In this document: positions 61,348-64,000 of the stretch, one piece after another
How positions within the stretch are numbered: the stretch's first letter is position 1
Layout of the letters: every line of letters begins with the position of its first letter
Origin: Alphaproteobacteria bacterium UBA1301
Lineage (GTDB): Bacteria; Pseudomonadota; Alphaproteobacteria; Micropepsales; Micropepsaceae
DNA: 64,000 bases
Assembly (NCBI GenBank): GCA_002307725.1
Contig: DBUB01000004.1
Coordinates: 62,001 to 126,000 of the forward strand
Reading direction: 5' to 3'
Position numbers and translations under genes: made by a program
Notes under the pieces: generated by a model
The model's database searches: none
Told to the model about the DNA's origin: nothing
What the model saw: only the letters and a program-made list of their open reading frames with translations

Positions 61348-61898
61348 CACATCGCTCCGTCTCTCAAATGCGAGAGTTTCATACGTAGTGTTCGCCGCCC
61401 GCGCGCCAAGAGGGACTCTAGAGCTTCAACGCTGATCCCCAGGATCTCCGCCGCTTCGATATTGCTGCGTTCTTGGTAATGACACAGTAAGATTGCCGCC
61501 CGCTGTCGCTCGGGCAGCTGCGCCAAAACGGCCGAGACCTCAACCTCCAACGCAGCGGTTTCCAAACCGCGGTCGGGACCGTCGGCGCCGTCCGGAACAT
61601 TGGCCGCCGCTTCCAAGGGTTCCGTCGGTCTTTTGCGTAGCCGGTCGTAACACTGGTTCAGGGTCACCCGGTAAAGCCAGGTCTCGAACTTGGCCTTGCC
61701 CGGCTGCCAGCGCGCGGCATGCGTCCAGACCTTGAGGAACGCCTCCTGGACGCAATCTTCAGCTTCGGCCTGACCGGCCAGCATCCGCCGCGCCAGCGCC
61801 AACATTGTGGGCAGGTGGCGGGCCATCAACGCCTGCGCGGCCGCGCGGTCGCCTTTGCCCACACGCGCGACAAGATCGGTATCCGGATCAATCACCAT
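61347..61898 (-). CDS. ECF sigma factor (RpoE-type)
   Basis: A 183-aa sigma-70 family member of extracytoplasmic type. Region 2 is visible in ARRMLAGQAEAEDCVQEAFLKVW and in FETWLYRVTLNQCYDRLRK; region 4 in LAQLPERQRAAILLCHYQER and EILGISVEALESLLARGRRT. It directs RNA polymerase to its own regulon and probably to this operon. Its start overlaps the upstream gene by 11 bp. Confidence 0.9.
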   Translation of the reverse strand: MVIDPDTDLVARVGKGDRAAAQALMARHLPTMLALARRMLAGQAEAEDCVQEAFLKVWTHAARWQPGKAKFETWLYRVTLNQCYDRLRKRPTEPLEAAANVPDGADGPDRGLETAALEVEVSAVLAQLPERQRAAILLCHYQERSNIEAAEILGISVEALESLLARGRRTLRMKLSHLRDGAM

Positions 61899-63021
61899 TT
61901 CCGGGTTCCAAATATCCTGCCGCCCTCATCAAGACCTCAACGGACGGCCCCGCGGTTTCCGTCGCAGCGGGAATCGGCAGGAATGGTAAACCAATGAGGC
62001 GCCCAGCGGAGCCCCCGGCCGTAAGCAGGCCATCGGGCATGGTTTCCGGCACAACGGCGAACGCAATAGTCTGGCGTAAAGCTGGCGAAAACCGGCTTGC
62101 CAGTGTGCGGCCGGCGGGTTCGCTCCCGTTCAGAAGCGGCGCGCCCGGCCGCGGCGTGTCACCGTCGAGAAGGATTCCGGCCAGCCTCATATCGGGTCCA
62201 GCAGCAAGAACGCCAGCGCGGCCGTTGAAGAGATGGGCGCGGTCGACCAACGCGGACAGGCCGAGCGATTGCGGAGTCGGCATCGCCGCAAAACCCTCAC
62301 AGGCGGGGGCGTAATCGCGAACCGGGCGCAGCACGCCGCTTTCCGTCTCAAGGATGTCGAGTGCCGCCTGCCCGGCTGGTAGCAGTGCATACGATCGTCC
62401 GGCAGCCCGAAGCCGATCCCAAACGATCAAGGCATCGTCGGTGCTGCAGCCGATCTCGAAACCAAGTCCGGCGCGCAACAGCGACACGTTCAGCCCGCGC
62501 CACACCGTCGTGCGGAAGGAAAGCGGCGGCAAATTGTCGACCAGACCGGCGGCTTTAAGGATCTTCCCGGACGCTGGGCCGATCAGGGCAAGAACACCTG
62601 CGGAGTGGGTGCGATTGGTGACGGCGACACCGTAAAGCCGGGCGGCATTCTCGATCCACTCGGCATCGGCGGCGGCCGCCGCGAGCAGGAAGCGGTTCAT
62701 CGCGATACGGATCACCGTGCCTTGGCCGCGAACCGCACCGCCGTCAGTGAGCCAGAGCACCTCGATCGCGGCGCCGAGGCCGAGCGCGGCGGCATCGCGG
62801 GTGAACAGACGCGCGACGAACGCAGGCGCTTGTTCGCCGGAAAGTTCCACCCGCCAGTGCCAGGACACATCCGCCAGCACGGCACCGAAACGGGCGGCGA
62901 TGGCTTCCTCTTCGACGCTGCCGTAATCGGCCGCCAGCGTAAAACCGCCGCGGTTCTCCCAGGCGTTGAGGCGGTTGGCCTCTGCCGCGCGGGCGTGGAA
63001 CGGCGAGGCGTGGAGGCTCAT
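61888..63021 (-). CDS. GcvT/YgfZ-type aminomethyltransferase-like protein
   Basis: A 377-aa protein with the GcvT fold: SPFHARAAEANRLNAWENRG at the N-terminus, YGSVEEEAIAARFGAVLADVSW, LFTRDAA and a C-terminal barrel with RLAGILLDGDTPRPGAPL. Members bind folate and take part in glycine cleavage, demethylation or iron-sulfur repair (YgfZ). It overlaps the upstream oxidoreductase gene by ATGA, so the pair resembles dimethylglycine or sarcosine dehydrogenase-type modules; substrate is unknown. Confidence 0.8.
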   Translation of the reverse strand: MSLHASPFHARAAEANRLNAWENRGGFTLAADYGSVEEEAIAARFGAVLADVSWHWRVELSGEQAPAFVARLFTRDAAALGLGAAIEVLWLTDGGAVRGQGTVIRIAMNRFLLAAAAADAEWIENAARLYGVAVTNRTHSAGVLALIGPASGKILKAAGLVDNLPPLSFRTTVWRGLNVSLLRAGLGFEIGCSTDDALIVWDRLRAAGRSYALLPAGQAALDILETESGVLRPVRDYAPACEGFAAMPTPQSLGLSALVDRAHLFNGRAGVLAAGPDMRLAGILLDGDTPRPGAPLLNGSEPAGRTLASRFSPALRQTIAFAVVPETMPDGLLTAGGSAGRLIGLPFLPIPAATETAGPSVEVLMRAAGYLEPGNGD

Positions 63022-64000
63022 GGCGTCGCCTTTTTCAGATGGCTCGCGACCATTGCCGCAGCGATGCGCCCTGCCCGTCCCGACATGCACGGCACCGGCT
63101 CGGCCGCAGCACCGCAGAGATAAAGCCCGCGCACCGGCGTCAGGATGCGCGCCGCCCACGGTGACGCCATATCGGCGAGGCACAACGCATCGCGCGATTC
63201 GGGCGGCACGAAACCCAAGCCTTGAACGGCACCGGCCAGTTTGGGTGCGTGCTGTTCGAGCAGGCGCACAGCAGTCTGCACCAGACGGCCCGTCGCGATG
63301 TTCCAGCCGTCCGTTGGCGTAACCGGCACCGGGCGGATGCGCACCGACAACACCACGCCAGGCACCTCACCCGCCTCCAACACGATGGTCTCGAGGAAGA
63401 GGTCAGAAGGAATTTTTCCGGCGCGCGCTTCGGCGTAAGCGAGGCTCGCGTTCTCAAGCTTGTCGCCGATCACATAGCGGGCGGGCCTCGCGAAGGTGGT
63501 CGGGCACGTGTTCAGCGCCAGCACCAATTTTGCTTCACCAACTTTGGCGGGCTGTTCGATCCGGCGCGCGGTGGCAAAACCGGCGGCTCCGGGCGGCAGA
63601 AATTCAAGCAATGTTTTCTTGCGCGTCAGGCTGGAGAGAATGGTGCGGCCTTCCACCATTTCGCCGGAGGTGAGCGTGGCACCGCGCACCGCCTCACCAT
63701 CGAGATCGAGGCGGGCCACTTCGCTGTTGAGGCGAAGTTCGACGCCAGCCGCGGTTGCCGCCGCCGTCAGCGCGTCCACCAGCGCCGCGGGACCGCCCAC
63801 AGGGACTGCGAACGCACCTTGCAGGCCGCACATTTCCTGCGCCGCTTGCCAGGCGAGCACCAGCGCACTACCGGGTGCGGCCGGATTGGTGGCGAGCGCA
63901 TCGAAGGCAAAGGCGCCGCGCGCCGCGTCGGATTCGAAGGTGCTTTCGATCAGCAGCGACGCGGGCGTCACTTGCAGGCGGTGCAGGTGGCTGCGGGTTT
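63018..64000 (-). CDS. FAD-dependent oxidoreductase (partial, 5' end beyond window)
   Basis: The last 327 codons of an FAD/NAD(P)-dependent oxidoreductase resembling the phytoene-desaturase/PYROXD2 group. The FAD-binding N-terminus is not in the window, but FAVPVGGPAALVDALTAAAT and the C-terminal LYLCGAAAEPVPCMSGRAGR remain, and the frame runs open to the window end. It is coupled by ATGA to the GcvT-like gene. Any start codon near 63971 is internal. Confidence 0.8.
   Translation of the reverse strand, partial: TRSHLHRLQVTPASLLIESTFESDAARGAFAFDALATNPAAPGSALVLAWQAAQEMCGLQGAFAVPVGGPAALVDALTAAATAAGVELRLNSEVARLDLDGEAVRGATLTSGEMVEGRTILSSLTRKKTLLEFLPPGAAGFATARRIEQPAKVGEAKLVLALNTCPTTFARPARYVIGDKLENASLAYAEARAGKIPSDLFLETIVLEAGEVPGVVLSVRIRPVPVTPTDGWNIATGRLVQTAVRLLEQHAPKLAGAVQGLGFVPPESRDALCLADMASPWAARILTPVRGLYLCGAAAEPVPCMSGRAGRIAAAMVASHLKKATP

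Overview
The window looks like chromosomal DNA of a GC-rich alphaproteobacterium. Supporting signs are a serC leader RNA just upstream of serC, FixL/FixJ-type two-component genes, a ubiTUV operon, cydX/cydP micro-subunits, a CnrYXH-like sigma operon and the dispersed alphaproteobacterial palindromes. I cannot fix the genus from sequence alone. I found no rRNA, tRNA, CRISPR array, insertion sequence or prophage.

Layout. 1-2.5 kb: a PhzF-like enzyme, a large inverted repeat and an MNT/HEPN pair. 2.7-7.1 kb: serine biosynthesis (serC, sseB, serA) and a membrane methyltransferase. 7.2-14 kb: chorismate mutase, a cydP-cydA-cydB-cydX quinol oxidase operon and a FixL/FixJ-like signalling set. 14.2-17.6 kb: a PCu(A)C copper chaperone, the oxygen-independent ubiquinone operon ubiTUV and a 58-aa membrane microprotein. 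17.8-29.5 kb: arsC and many small envelope or exported proteins (entericidin, DUF3309, a collagen-like lipoprotein, glycine-zipper, SYLF, LpxR-like, RcnB-like) on both sides of a 1470-aa CheB-CheR-PAS-kinase-REC-REC-HTH protein. Seven copies of a FixJ-box-like element (TGAGTAGWTTCCGACGCTG) lie in this block. 29.7-46.6 kb: a sugar region under an AraC-type regulator. It holds a GDP-mannose 3,5-epimerase-like protein, a GHMP-type kinase, a nucleotidyltransferase, a RbsD/FucU mutarotase, a mannose-1-phosphate guanylyltransferase, a FucP-type permease, Tat-exported GH31 and GH95 glycosidases, dusA, a GT22-type mannosyltransferase and two tandem esterases. 46.7-55 kb: mixed genes, including a HEPN protein, a GNAT enzyme, a TauE-type permease, a phosphohexomutase, cobA and a Zeta-like kinase with a small partner. 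55-64 kb: a PAS_5 protein, pepN, a histidine kinase, a CnrYXH-like sigma/anti-sigma/metal-sensor operon, a GcvT-like protein and an FAD oxidoreductase cut by the window end.

How the genes may work together. The cyd operon, ubiTUV and the FixLJ-like genes form a block suited to low-oxygen respiration. The envelope genes and the FixJ-like boxes look like one regulon, read either by the FixJ-like regulator at 12.5 kb or by the HTH at the end of the giant hybrid kinase. The sugar region is consistent with release of alpha-xylose and alpha-L-fucose/L-galactose from plant xyloglucan, uptake by FucP, and either salvage through a kinase/nucleotidyltransferase/GDP-mannose epimerase route or sugar-nucleotide synthesis; direction and substrate are inference.
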